DNA from: Chryseobacterium foetidum
Lineage (GTDB): Bacteria; Bacteroidota; Bacteroidia; Flavobacteriales; Weeksellaceae
Direction: 5' to 3'
DNA length: 64,000 nucleotides
Assembly (NCBI RefSeq): GCF_025457425.1
Contig: NZ_JAMXIA010000001.1
Location: 372,001-436,000, forward strand
Shown here: in pieces, positions 40,634-48,870 of the stretch
Layout of the letters: each line of letters starts with the position of its first letter
How positions within the stretch are numbered: the first letter of the stretch is position 1
Made by a program: the position numbers and the translations under genes
The notes under the pieces: model-generated
Databases searched by the model: none
Told to the model about the DNA's origin: nothing
Seen by the model: the letters and a program-made list of their open reading frames with translations, nothing else

Positions 40634-42325
40634 TTACGAATTTACTTCTTTTGGCTTATAAAACAGTAATCCAATTGCAGAAAATAAAATGACCGCCGCT
40701 GCGCCGATTACATTGAGCCAAAGAAAAGAGACAATATCAAACTGGTAAACAGCAATTACAGTAATTTCTGCTAAAATGGCAGCGATAAATACATTCGGAC
40801 CTGTGACTTTTTTATAATAAAATGCAACGAGAAAAATCCCCAAAATCGGCCCGTAGAAAAGAGAACCCAACACATTGACCGCTTCAATCAGTGAGCCCAT
40901 CTGAGTGGCAAACATAGCGACACCGATTGAGAAAATTCCCCATGCTAAAGTATGAAGTCGACTGTAACGGAGTTCAGTTTTATCATCAGGAATTTCTTTT
41001 TTAAATATCAGATGAATATCTTTTAGTGAACAGGCGGCCAATGAATTCAGTGCGGCTGAAATTGAACCCCAGCTCGCCAGAAAAATAACAGCGAACAGCA
41101 AACCAATCATTCCTACAGGCAAAGTATTTTTCACGAAATACAGAAAAATATAATTGGTGTCTGTTTTCTCGGCATTAAAATTTGAATTATTAATAGCTTT
41201 CTCTACCCTTCCGTGCAGGTCTTTTACCTGAGTTTGTGTATTTTTAAAATCCTGAATGGTTTTTTGAAGATGAGGCGAATTGTTTTCTTTTAATTTTAAA
41301 ATTTCTCGTGATTCTTCATTGAATTTAGCCTGAAGATTCTGATGTTCCTTTTCAAAAACGGCAGCCTGCTCAGGTTTTGTTTCTTTTAAATGCTGATAAG
41401 ACCTTTCATTAAAATAAACCGGAGCCGGCTTCAGCGAAAAGAAAGCGAAAAGCAAAGCACCAATCAGCAAAATCGCAAACTGCATCGGGATTTTAACTAA
41501 TCCATTCAACAGCAAGCCCATTTTTGCATTGGTATTGTCTTTCGCAGTAATGTACCTCCCGACCTGACTCTGGTCTGTACCAAAATAAGAAAGTGCCAGA
41601 AAAAAACCGCCAATCAATCCGCTCCAGATGTTGTATTTGTCTTTCCAGTCAAATTCTGTGGTGATGACATTAAGTTTTCCGGATTTTCCTGCGAGATAAA
41701 GGGCATCTTTAAAACCAATTCCATTCGGCATATTTTCAATAAGTAAATAGCCTGCAAAAGCCATTGTTCCCAAAATAATCAGAAACTGTAATTTTTGGGT
41801 GTGAGCAATCGCCTTTGCACCGCCAACATAGGTATAGATTAACAGAATTCCACCCGTTAGAACATTGGTTAAATAAATATCCCAGTTTAAAACGCTTGAT
41901 AAAATAATACTCGGAGCATAAATGCTGATTCCTGTCGATAAACCTCTGGAAAAAAGAAAAAGCAGAGAGGTAAGAACTCTTGTTTTTTTATCAAAACGGT
42001 TTTCTAAATATTCATAGGCGGTGTAGACATTTAAGCGTTGAAAAATCGGGATGAAAGTGATACAAATCACAATCATCGCTAACGGCAGACCAAAATAATA
42101 CTGAACGAAACGCATTCCGTCCGTATAAGCCTGTCCCGGTGCCGAAAGAAATGTAATCGCACTTGCCTGAGTAGCCATAATCCCTATCAGTACGATGTAC
42201 CAGGGCATTTTGTTGTCGGCTTTCAGGTAAGACGCGTTGCTTTTTTGGCCACGCCCGATAAATACGCCGTAAACCACCACTGCAACGAGTGTAAAAATTA
42301 GAACTGTCCAGTCTATCGTACTCAT
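40634..42325 (-). CDS. Sodium:solute symporter (SSS family)
   Basis: 563-aa membrane protein with about 13-14 transmembrane helices. SSS features are QASAITFLSAPGQAYTDGMRFVQYYFG near 55-80 and SYFGTDQSQVGRYIT near the middle. A long hydrophilic loop of about 100 residues (KPEQAAVFEKEHQNLQAKF and onward) is a coiled-coil-like insert. The frame opens at 42331, but the ATG at 42325 is the start because it overlaps the stop of a 34-aa ORF (ATGA). Together with PIG-L upstream it likely imports a sugar or glycan product; substrate unknown. Confidence 0.92.
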   Translation of the reverse strand: MSTIDWTVLIFTLVAVVVYGVFIGRGQKSNASYLKADNKMPWYIVLIGIMATQASAITFLSAPGQAYTDGMRFVQYYFGLPLAMIVICITFIPIFQRLNVYTAYEYLENRFDKKTRVLTSLLFLFSRGLSTGISIYAPSIILSSVLNWDIYLTNVLTGGILLIYTYVGGAKAIAHTQKLQFLIILGTMAFAGYLLIENMPNGIGFKDALYLAGKSGKLNVITTEFDWKDKYNIWSGLIGGFFLALSYFGTDQSQVGRYITAKDNTNAKMGLLLNGLVKIPMQFAILLIGALLFAFFSLKPAPVYFNERSYQHLKETKPEQAAVFEKEHQNLQAKFNEESREILKLKENNSPHLQKTIQDFKNTQTQVKDLHGRVEKAINNSNFNAEKTDTNYIFLYFVKNTLPVGMIGLLFAVIFLASWGSISAALNSLAACSLKDIHLIFKKEIPDDKTELRYSRLHTLAWGIFSIGVAMFATQMGSLIEAVNVLGSLFYGPILGIFLVAFYYKKVTGPNVFIAAILAEITVIAVYQFDIVSFLWLNVIGAAAVILFSAIGLLFYKPKEVNS

Positions 42326-42426
42326 GCCCAAAATTTAGTAAACAGGTAATAAAATGTGATTTGAACTACCAGCGCAAACGCCAATAGTATGTACCAGGTA
42401 TTCCAGTTTTTAAGTTGATTGTTCAT
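42322..42426 (-). CDS. Overlooked 34-aa membrane protein between PIG-L and symporter
   Basis: Read on the minus strand from the ATG at 42426: 34 codons, TGA at 42322. The product is a single hydrophobic helix flanked by polar ends (NNQLKNWNTWYILLAFALVV then QITFYYLFTKFW). Its ATG shares a base with the PIG-L stop (TGATG) and its TGA overlaps the symporter ATG (ATGA), so all three genes are coupled with no spare bases. This is the position and size of small accessory subunits of SSS transporters, such as those of DUF4212 and YhdT type, though no sequence similarity can be claimed. Confidence 0.72.
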   Translation of the reverse strand: MNNQLKNWNTWYILLAFALVVQITFYYLFTKFWA

Positions 42427-44930
42427 CAGTTTTTCTGTGCAGATAAAAAGTTTAAAAATAATCTTGCAGCTCCCACATTTCCCGCAGGCAGCTGTCTGAA
42501 AAACGCTAACGGCGTGTAAATGAAATTACCTTTCCCGTATTTAGCATACAAAGTTGACCCCTGCAGGGGCTCTTCACCCGTATCGTGCATTTCAAAAAGC
42601 GGTTCGTACGCCTTATCCCATTGAACAGGAAAATAAGCACCGCGTTCCTGTACCCAACCTTTAAAATCATCAGCCGTAATTTTGTTTGGAAAATTCAGTA
42701 ACTGATGATTTGGATTTAAAAATTTTACCTCAGCATTTTCTTCAGTAACTCTTTTGTTGGCAATGCTAAAATTATACATTCCTAACTGGTCGACAGTCGT
42801 ATCCTGATTGGTGTTGTACTGCATCACCAAATTACCTCCTGTTTTTACATAAGACCATAAAAATGGCATCCAGCGACCCAGTTTTTTCTCTGTATTGTTG
42901 GCACGAACACCAAAAACAATAGCATCATATTGCGAAAGTCTGTTTAAACTGCTGTTTCCGGCTGATTCATCAGGATTTCCATAAAAATCTTCATCTTTCA
43001 GTACATCTACCTGAATACCTGCAATTCTCAGGAACTCAGGCATAAAATCGCCAGCACCCTGAACATAACCCACTTTTTTAACTTTCATCTGAATATCACC
43101 TTTCATCACAGCAACTGTCGCAGGCGCAAAATATTGGAGAGAGGGCAAATGCGGATACTGAATTAATACCTGTTTTTTATTGTAAGTGAATCCATCTGCA
43201 ACAAAATCAGCTTCCAATTGTAACTGATTTGATTTTATGGAGGCCAATTTAGCTTTTGGAATGATGTAATCGACTGTAAAATCTTTCCCATTAATTGATT
43301 TTAAATCCCCGCCGCCTACTCTTTCTCCGTTATACATCAGATTTACTTTTCCATTATTGAATTGTTTGCTGGAATTAACCTTAAAATTTAAACTCAAATG
43401 TAAATCTTCATTTTCTTTAATTAAATAAAGAGGTTGTGCAAATTTCAGTTCTAAGGCTGGAATAATTCTTAAAGATTCAACCACATCACCACGTACCGGA
43501 TCTAATTTTTTGAAAGATAGAGGAAGTTTAACCTCAAATTTTTCAGAACCAATTTTTAAATCAAGCAAGACATTTAATGGTGAATCCGCTTCAGGTAAAC
43601 CGACTAAAGTTTCGTCTGGAACATAAAATGTTGCTGCATCCTTTGCTGGCTTTGCCAACCAGTACGGTTCTGTAAGTGCTGCATCATCAGGAATGTGAAT
43701 GGTATGGTCAATGGTAATTAAAGAATCTTTCGACAGTTTTCTGTTGAGATGCTCCTGTCTGTTCAGCCATTTTACATTTTCCAAAACAACAGGGTTTTTG
43801 GCGCGTGAAATCAGATTCAGATTAAAATTGTAGTTCTCTCCGGCCACAGCTTCAGCCTGATTGGTCACAACTTCGCCCATGAAGCCCGCACAGCTTAAAA
43901 TAATTTGGTCCAAAGATTTGATTTTATCCTTTTTCAATGCTGAATCTTTTAGAGCCATCACCTTTTTTCGCAGAGCAAGCAAAGCGGGCAAACTCAAATC
44001 AGGTTGATTGAAATTGAAAGCTGAAATAATCTTATCTAAAGACTGGTCGATATCAGCATTGCCTTTTGCTGTCCAGCTTTTCACAACACCATCAAAAAGT
44101 GAGGCTTTGGCAGGCTCGCCAGCAACGTGGGAAAAATATTCAGTTTTGATGCCTGCTACAGAGCGTGTTCCGGCACCCTGACTTTTATGCAAACTTCTGC
44201 TTAATCCCGCCAGTTCACCATAGCCCATTCCCAGCTGAGCATCGTATTGCCCAACCGTGATTTTCATTTGATTTTCAGCTGTTGTATTGTTGTTTCCAAA
44301 TCGGAAAGTGTTCCACAAAACGCGTTTTGGCTGCCACACATTTACATATTTTAGCTGGTCTGGAAAAGCATTTTTATCGCCTGCCAGCTTAAAAGCCTTC
44401 TCAGCAAGCACAGCTGAAGCCGCATGTTGACCATGACCTGCCGCCGCCGTTGGCGGAAATCTGCAAATAATTACATCAGGACGGAAGTTGCGGATTACCC
44501 AAACGACATCGGCTGTAATAATATTTTCATCCCATTGTTTAAAAGTATCTGTTGTATTTTTAGAAAAACCAAAATCTATTGCGCGGGTAAAAAACTGTTG
44601 TGCACCGTCCAATTTCCGTGCCTCCAGAAGTTCATGCGTTCGTATTAAACCTAATACCGCACCTTGTTCCGTTCCTAATAGATTTTGACCGCCATCTCCC
44701 CGCGTCAAAGACAGATAGGCGGTTTCCACATTCTTGTCGTTGATCAGCCATGACAGCAAGCCTGTATTTTCATCATCGGGATGAGCCGCCAGATATAAAA
44801 CTTTAGGAATATTTTTGAGGGTTTTGAGGTCGCGGTAAATTTCAGATGATTTTGAAGGCCGCACCTGTTGGGCCGAACAAAAAACCACAGAAAAGCCAAG
44901 TGAAAATACGACGAATACTTTGTTGAACAT
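42426..44930 (-). CDS. PIG-L family deacetylase, large secreted form
   Basis: 834-aa secreted protein: signal peptide (about 20 aa), then the PIG-L/LmbE catalytic domain (40-260) with AHPDDE (His50, Asp52, Asp53) and HGQH (His166, His169) zinc-binding motifs. The next 550 residues are beta-rich, ending in a glutamine-amidotransferase-like/ThuA-like fold with YDAIVFGVRANN and SYVKTGGNLVMQYN. Large fusions of this type occur in Bacteroidota. Expected to remove N-acetyl groups from sugars such as GlcNAc derivatives; exact substrate not known. Operon with the 34-aa protein and the SSS symporter. Confidence 0.9.
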   Translation of the reverse strand: MFNKVFVVFSLGFSVVFCSAQQVRPSKSSEIYRDLKTLKNIPKVLYLAAHPDDENTGLLSWLINDKNVETAYLSLTRGDGGQNLLGTEQGAVLGLIRTHELLEARKLDGAQQFFTRAIDFGFSKNTTDTFKQWDENIITADVVWVIRNFRPDVIICRFPPTAAAGHGQHAASAVLAEKAFKLAGDKNAFPDQLKYVNVWQPKRVLWNTFRFGNNNTTAENQMKITVGQYDAQLGMGYGELAGLSRSLHKSQGAGTRSVAGIKTEYFSHVAGEPAKASLFDGVVKSWTAKGNADIDQSLDKIISAFNFNQPDLSLPALLALRKKVMALKDSALKKDKIKSLDQIILSCAGFMGEVVTNQAEAVAGENYNFNLNLISRAKNPVVLENVKWLNRQEHLNRKLSKDSLITIDHTIHIPDDAALTEPYWLAKPAKDAATFYVPDETLVGLPEADSPLNVLLDLKIGSEKFEVKLPLSFKKLDPVRGDVVESLRIIPALELKFAQPLYLIKENEDLHLSLNFKVNSSKQFNNGKVNLMYNGERVGGGDLKSINGKDFTVDYIIPKAKLASIKSNQLQLEADFVADGFTYNKKQVLIQYPHLPSLQYFAPATVAVMKGDIQMKVKKVGYVQGAGDFMPEFLRIAGIQVDVLKDEDFYGNPDESAGNSSLNRLSQYDAIVFGVRANNTEKKLGRWMPFLWSYVKTGGNLVMQYNTNQDTTVDQLGMYNFSIANKRVTEENAEVKFLNPNHQLLNFPNKITADDFKGWVQERGAYFPVQWDKAYEPLFEMHDTGEEPLQGSTLYAKYGKGNFIYTPLAFFRQLPAGNVGAARLFLNFLSAQKN

Positions 44931-45076
44931 TTAAAATTTGCTTTGCAGACAAATATAGGCAAATCGTTTTTCTTTTAAATATTAATACAAAAGATGATAA
45001 TTGTTTGGCATTTCATTTTAACAGTGCATTTGCAAATTATCAGTATCTTTACATTTCACCGGATTAATTTCATGTT

Positions 45077-45481
45077 ATGAAACAACTGATATTTTGTCTA
45101 ATGGTCACCTTCATGTTGACTGCCTGCGGCGAAGAGTGCTACAATGCTCCTCAACCGATTGTTTTTGAATTTGTAGATGCCAATGGTGATAATCTGATTA
45201 CTAACGGGGCGCTCCATCCATTTTCAATACAGGATGAAAATCAGGTTGGAGTGCAGGTTACCAAAACCGAAGACGACAGGATTGTACTTGAAAATGTAGG
45301 AGCCTACAATGGTACCAGAAATTATACTTTTTATTCGCCCGTCAGAACCTTCAATTTTTCTATCGAATCTTCTGAATTTAAAGGTGGCTGCGACGGTTTC
45401 CAAATCAACAAACTTACTTTTACCGGAATTGCCATCGATGTAAAAGACGAAAACGGTTATTACAAAATTATACTTCCTTAG
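45077..45481 (+). CDS. Hypothetical lipoprotein
   Basis: 134-aa predicted lipoprotein: lipobox LTAC with Cys17, then a beta-rich domain with two further cysteines (ECYNAP and GGCDGF) that could form a disulfide. The segment VFEFVDANGDNLITNG looks like a domain repeated in short Bacteroidota lipoproteins, but I cannot name a family. A TATCTTTA octamer ends 25 bp before the ATG. No obvious partner. Confidence 0.68.
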   Translation: MKQLIFCLMVTFMLTACGEECYNAPQPIVFEFVDANGDNLITNGALHPFSIQDENQVGVQVTKTEDDRIVLENVGAYNGTRNYTFYSPVRTFNFSIESSEFKGGCDGFQINKLTFTGIAIDVKDENGYYKIILP

Positions 45482-45616
45482 AGAATATCTTCAACTTAAA
45501 TCATCTTACTGAATTTTAATTAAGTCATTCAATTCTTACAGACAGTTCTCAGATTTCAGTACATAAAATAATTCTCTTCAGATATGGGGGGAATTTTTCT
45601 TTTAAACTAGTTTATT

Positions 45617-45650
45617 TTGATAATATTTATTGCAATAATACGTATATTTG
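45617..45650 (+). promoter_or_regulatory. Promoter of the XRE-S24 regulator
   Basis: TTG (45617-45619), 23-bp spacer, TATATTTG (45643-45650), 18 bp before the ATG at 45669. Good Bacteroidota consensus. Confidence 0.6.
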
Positions 45651-45668
45651 TTGCTGTAATTTATAGCA

Positions 45669-46430
45669 ATGTCGGTTTTATCAGAGAATATCAGGTTTTT
45701 AAGAGACAGAATGAAGGCATCTCAGCAAAAGGTTGCTGATGAAATTTCCATTACACGTGGCAGATATTCCACTTATGAAGAGGGAAGATCGGAGCCTCCG
45801 ATTGAACTTTTAATACACCTTTCAAAATATTTTAAAGTCAATATCGATCTTCTGATTACTGTTGATTTAAAAAAATATCCTGTCGATGATCTTGTGAATC
45901 TTCCAAACAACAGAACGTTGCTGCCGATAAAAGTTGACGGAGCCGGAGAAAATATAATTGAAATCGTTCCCCAGAAAGCAAGCATGGGCTACCTGAGTGG
46001 TTATAATGATCCTGATTTTGTAGACAGTCTGCAACATCTTTCACTACCTTTTTTGAGGAATGGGAAATTCAGAGCATTCCCTGCCGATGGAGATTCAATG
46101 CCCCCATACAACGACGGGACTTTTATCGTGGGGAAATACATAGAAGACAGGAAAGATTTAAAAAAAGGAAAAACCTATATTTTTATCACCAGAGACGGGA
46201 TTGTTTACAAAAGATTTTCACATCAGGACGATTTTGGAAGTTTCGTGAGTTCAGACAACACTTTTTATGAACCCTACGAAATCAAGTGGGAAGAGGTTTA
46301 CGAAATCTGGGAATTTGCATGCAGTATCAACACTCAGGAGCTGAAGATTGATAACCTTGAATACAGAGAGGTACGAAGCATGTTTGAAGAGTTGAGATCT
46401 GAAATCAGGACTTTGAAAAGAACGACTTAA
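45669..46430 (+). CDS. XRE-type repressor with S24/LexA-like C-terminal domain
   Basis: 253-aa protein: helix-turn-helix of XRE type (residues 5-62, ASQQKVADEISITRGRYSTYE) and a C-terminal S24 peptidase-like domain. Ser143 in GDSMPP and Lys181 in VYKRF are 38 apart, close to the LexA dyad spacing, so self-cleavage may be intact. There is no clear Ala-Gly cleavage site in the hinge; MGYLSG near 106-111 is where it would be expected. A short coiled coil forms the C-terminus. Followed at 76 bp by AlkB, which it may regulate in response to DNA damage. Confidence 0.87.
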   Translation: MSVLSENIRFLRDRMKASQQKVADEISITRGRYSTYEEGRSEPPIELLIHLSKYFKVNIDLLITVDLKKYPVDDLVNLPNNRTLLPIKVDGAGENIIEIVPQKASMGYLSGYNDPDFVDSLQHLSLPFLRNGKFRAFPADGDSMPPYNDGTFIVGKYIEDRKDLKKGKTYIFITRDGIVYKRFSHQDDFGSFVSSDNTFYEPYEIKWEEVYEIWEFACSINTQELKIDNLEYREVRSMFEELRSEIRTLKRTT

Positions 46431-46506
46431 AATTACTGAAGCAATGTGATTTTATTCTGAACACAAATGATTAAAAATTTTTTGAACTAATAAAGATTAA
46501 AAAATA

Positions 46507-47118
46507 ATGAGACAGCTCAGTTTATTTGATACTGGAGAATTTTACAACTTTCCGCTTGATCTTCTGGAATTCAGAGAAAATTTTCTCACGCCCGAGGAAG
46601 CCAATCTTTTGCAGGCAATACTTCTTACAAAGAGTCCGTGGAAGCAGACAACTCAAACAATGTATGACAAAACTGTGCTTACTCCACGTCTTACAGCCTG
46701 GTATGGTGACGGCGAAAAAGCTTATAAATTGGGAGGAAGCGAATTTGAAGTCAACAGCTGGACGCCAGAACTTTTATCACTTAAAGAAAAGATTGAAGGC
46801 AAATTCGGATATGAATTCAATTCTGTTTTGCTCAATCTGTACCGTGATAATAATGATTCTGTGGCATGGCACCGCGATAAGGAGAAAAGGTATGGTGAGC
46901 GTCCCGTGATTGCTTCTATAAGTCTGGGAGAAACCAGAAAATTTGATTTCAGAAAATTAGATGATCACAGCACAAGATACAGTCTGCCTCTACCTCACGG
47001 TTCTTTACTGATTATGAAAGGTGATTTACAGGAAAAGTGGCAGCACAGAATTGCTAAATCAACTCAGCCGATGAAAGAAAGAATTAATCTGACTTTCAGG
47101 ATGATGCGTGAAATTTAG
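46507..47118 (+). CDS. alkB: AlkB-type 2-oxoglutarate/Fe(II) dioxygenase
   Basis: 203-aa repair enzyme that oxidatively removes alkyl groups such as 1-methyladenine and 3-methylcytosine from DNA or RNA. Metal and cosubstrate residues are complete: H122-R-D124 in AWHRDKEKRYG, His180 in WQHRIA and Arg192 in RINLTFRMM. It resembles the ALKBH2/3-like cluster (FDFRKLDDHSTRYSLPLPHGSLLIM). It follows the XRE-S24 regulator by 76 bp in the same direction. Confidence 0.9.
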   Translation: MRQLSLFDTGEFYNFPLDLLEFRENFLTPEEANLLQAILLTKSPWKQTTQTMYDKTVLTPRLTAWYGDGEKAYKLGGSEFEVNSWTPELLSLKEKIEGKFGYEFNSVLLNLYRDNNDSVAWHRDKEKRYGERPVIASISLGETRKFDFRKLDDHSTRYSLPLPHGSLLIMKGDLQEKWQHRIAKSTQPMKERINLTFRMMREI

Positions 47119-47274
47119 AATTTGTTTCTAATCTGAAAACTTACATAATCTGTTTTTTTTAATAACTTTAAGATCAGTCATCAGTTAATCTTTAAAAATC
47201 GTTTTTCTCAGAAAATTAAGACAAGTGTAGTTTGAGCTATATTATATTTTTTATTTATTTTAATTCTAAATTAC

Positions 47275-47305
47275 TTGGGCATACCATGTATTTTGAGTAA
47301 TTTTA
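47275..47305 (+). promoter_or_regulatory. Promoter of the 161-aa secreted protein gene
   Basis: TTG (47275-47277), 20-bp spacer, TAATTTTA (47298-47305); the ATG follows 21 bp later. Confidence 0.5.
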
Positions 47306-47326
47306 CGTCATTATATTAAATAAACT

Positions 47327-47812
47327 ATGAGAAAAATTGTATTTGCAGGTATAGCCGTTTTTGGAGGGTTGATCATGTCTGATGCGCAATGCAAAACGGT
47401 ATCAACAATTTCAGAAAATTTTGACGGATGGAAGGATATTGATAAATGCTGGACAGCCCAGCAGGGAAAGGCAATGATCTATTCTAAAGACAAAAAAGTG
47501 GTCTTTTACTCGATGACCAATCCCGGAGAGAAGATGTTTCTGGTAACACCGAAAATAAAAGCAGGAAGATACACCCTCACTCTGGATGTCTCAGACAATG
47601 GTGGAGAAACTTCTCTCGAGGTTTTTTCTGTTAACAACACTTCTGATGCAAAATCTTATGTTTCTGTTGCCAAGGCAGCCAAAATCGATGGTAACAAAAA
47701 AACGTTCGATATTCTATTGAAAAAAGATGCCAACGTTGGTCTGAAAGTGATGCTTAATGGTATTCACCAGGCTGTTTACATGGATAATTTTTCTTTAAAA
47801 GCTAAGAAATAA
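47327..47812 (+). CDS. Secreted hypothetical protein, jelly-roll-like
   Basis: 161-aa secreted protein: signal peptide (VFAGIAVFGGLIMSDAQ), then CKTVSTISENFDGWKDIDKCW, the ENFDG...W pattern that opens choice-of-anchor or carbohydrate-binding jelly-roll domains of Bacteroidota secreted proteins. The rest shows even beta-strand alternation (GRYTLTLDVSDNGGETSLEVF, AVYMDNFSLKAKK). The two cysteines in the first third may pair. No type IX sorting domain at the C-terminus. Function unknown. Confidence 0.65.
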   Translation: MRKIVFAGIAVFGGLIMSDAQCKTVSTISENFDGWKDIDKCWTAQQGKAMIYSKDKKVVFYSMTNPGEKMFLVTPKIKAGRYTLTLDVSDNGGETSLEVFSVNNTSDAKSYVSVAKAAKIDGNKKTFDILLKKDANVGLKVMLNGIHQAVYMDNFSLKAKK

Positions 47813-47874
47813 TTTCATTTTAAAATAACCAATGAATTTCATCAGGAATGGAATTCGGTTTAATTAAAACTACG

Positions 47875-47907
47875 ATCCAAAGCCGGTAAGGTTTTGGATT
47901 TTTTTTG
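47875..47907 (+). terminator. Terminator after the 161-aa gene
   Basis: Stem ATCCAAAGCC/GGTTTTGGAT (one G-T pair), 5-nt loop, T-run; 62 bp after the stop. Confidence 0.83.
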
Positions 47908-47920
47908 ATACCCCAAAAGC

Positions 47921-47937
47921 TTGGAACATCGTTTGTG
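47921..47937 (+). promoter_or_regulatory. Sigma-54-like promoter TTGGAACATCGTTTGTG of xth
   Basis: GG-N10-GT. The block continues to the start codon with a TATAACAAATTCTCATCC leader very similar to that at 53783-53799. Predicted start about 47948. Confidence 0.5.
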
Positions 47938-47963
47938 TTTGGATTATAACAAATTCTCATCCA

Positions 47964-48734
47964 ATGAAAATTGCAACATATAACGTCAATGGTATTAACG
48001 GACGGCTTCCAGTTCTGCTCCGTTGGCTGAAGGAATCTAAGCCGGATGTCGTTTGTCTTCAGGAGCTGAAATGCCCTCAGGAAAAATTTCCCATTGAAGA
48101 AATAGAAAAAGCAGGTTATCAGGCCATCTGGAAAGGCGAAAAGCGCTGGAACGGTGTCGCAGTTCTTTCAAAAGACCACGACATCGTTGAAGTTCAGAAT
48201 ACCTTGCCAGGCGATAAAGACGATCTTCAAAGCAGATATATTGAAGCAATTATCAACAAAACTGTAATCTGCTGTCTTTATTTACCCAACGGAAATCCGT
48301 ATCCCGGAGAAAAATTTGATTATAAACTTCAGTGGATCAAACGTTTTAAAAGAAGAACAAATCAATTGATTAAAATGGATCTTCCGGCAGTTTTGATTGG
48401 TGATTTTAATATTATCCCAACAGAAAACGATGTTTACAAACCTGAAAGATGGAAAAACGATGCGCTCTTCACAACTGAAGTTAGAAAAGCCTATCAGGAT
48501 CTGCTTAAAAAAGGCTGGACAGATTCTCTAAGAGAAATCTATCCTGAAGAGACAGTCTACACTTTTTGGGATTATATGTATGAATCTTTCCACAGAAATG
48601 CAGGAATGCGTCTTGACCATATTTTGCTCAGTCCATATTTAAAAGAAAAACTAAAAAATGCGGGAGTTGATAAAAAAGTGAGATCGTGGGAGAAAAGCAG
48701 CGATCACGCACCGGTCTGGATAGAAATCGACTGA
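47964..48734 (+). CDS. xth: Exodeoxyribonuclease III / AP endonuclease
   Basis: 256-aa enzyme cutting DNA at abasic sites and degrading 3' ends. Class features: KIATYNVNGINGRLPVLLRWL, VCLQELKCPQEKFP with the metal Glu, AVLIGDFNIIPTENDVYKP, GMRLDHILLSP and the catalytic SSDHAPVWIEID near the C-terminus. Length is normal. Together with AlkB and the XRE-S24 regulator 1 kb upstream it forms a loose repair cluster, although its promoter-like site is of a different type. Confidence 0.94.
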   Translation: MKIATYNVNGINGRLPVLLRWLKESKPDVVCLQELKCPQEKFPIEEIEKAGYQAIWKGEKRWNGVAVLSKDHDIVEVQNTLPGDKDDLQSRYIEAIINKTVICCLYLPNGNPYPGEKFDYKLQWIKRFKRRTNQLIKMDLPAVLIGDFNIIPTENDVYKPERWKNDALFTTEVRKAYQDLLKKGWTDSLREIYPEETVYTFWDYMYESFHRNAGMRLDHILLSPYLKEKLKNAGVDKKVRSWEKSSDHAPVWIEID

Positions 48735-48870
48735 TTTTGTTCGCTCAAAATTTAAACTCAATCCTTTTATAACTGATTCTAATCATAACCTGTTACTTAA
48801 TTTATAAATATGATCAGGCGATTAAGGTATATTATTTGAAATGTAAAATGAAATCACACTAAAATACGTT

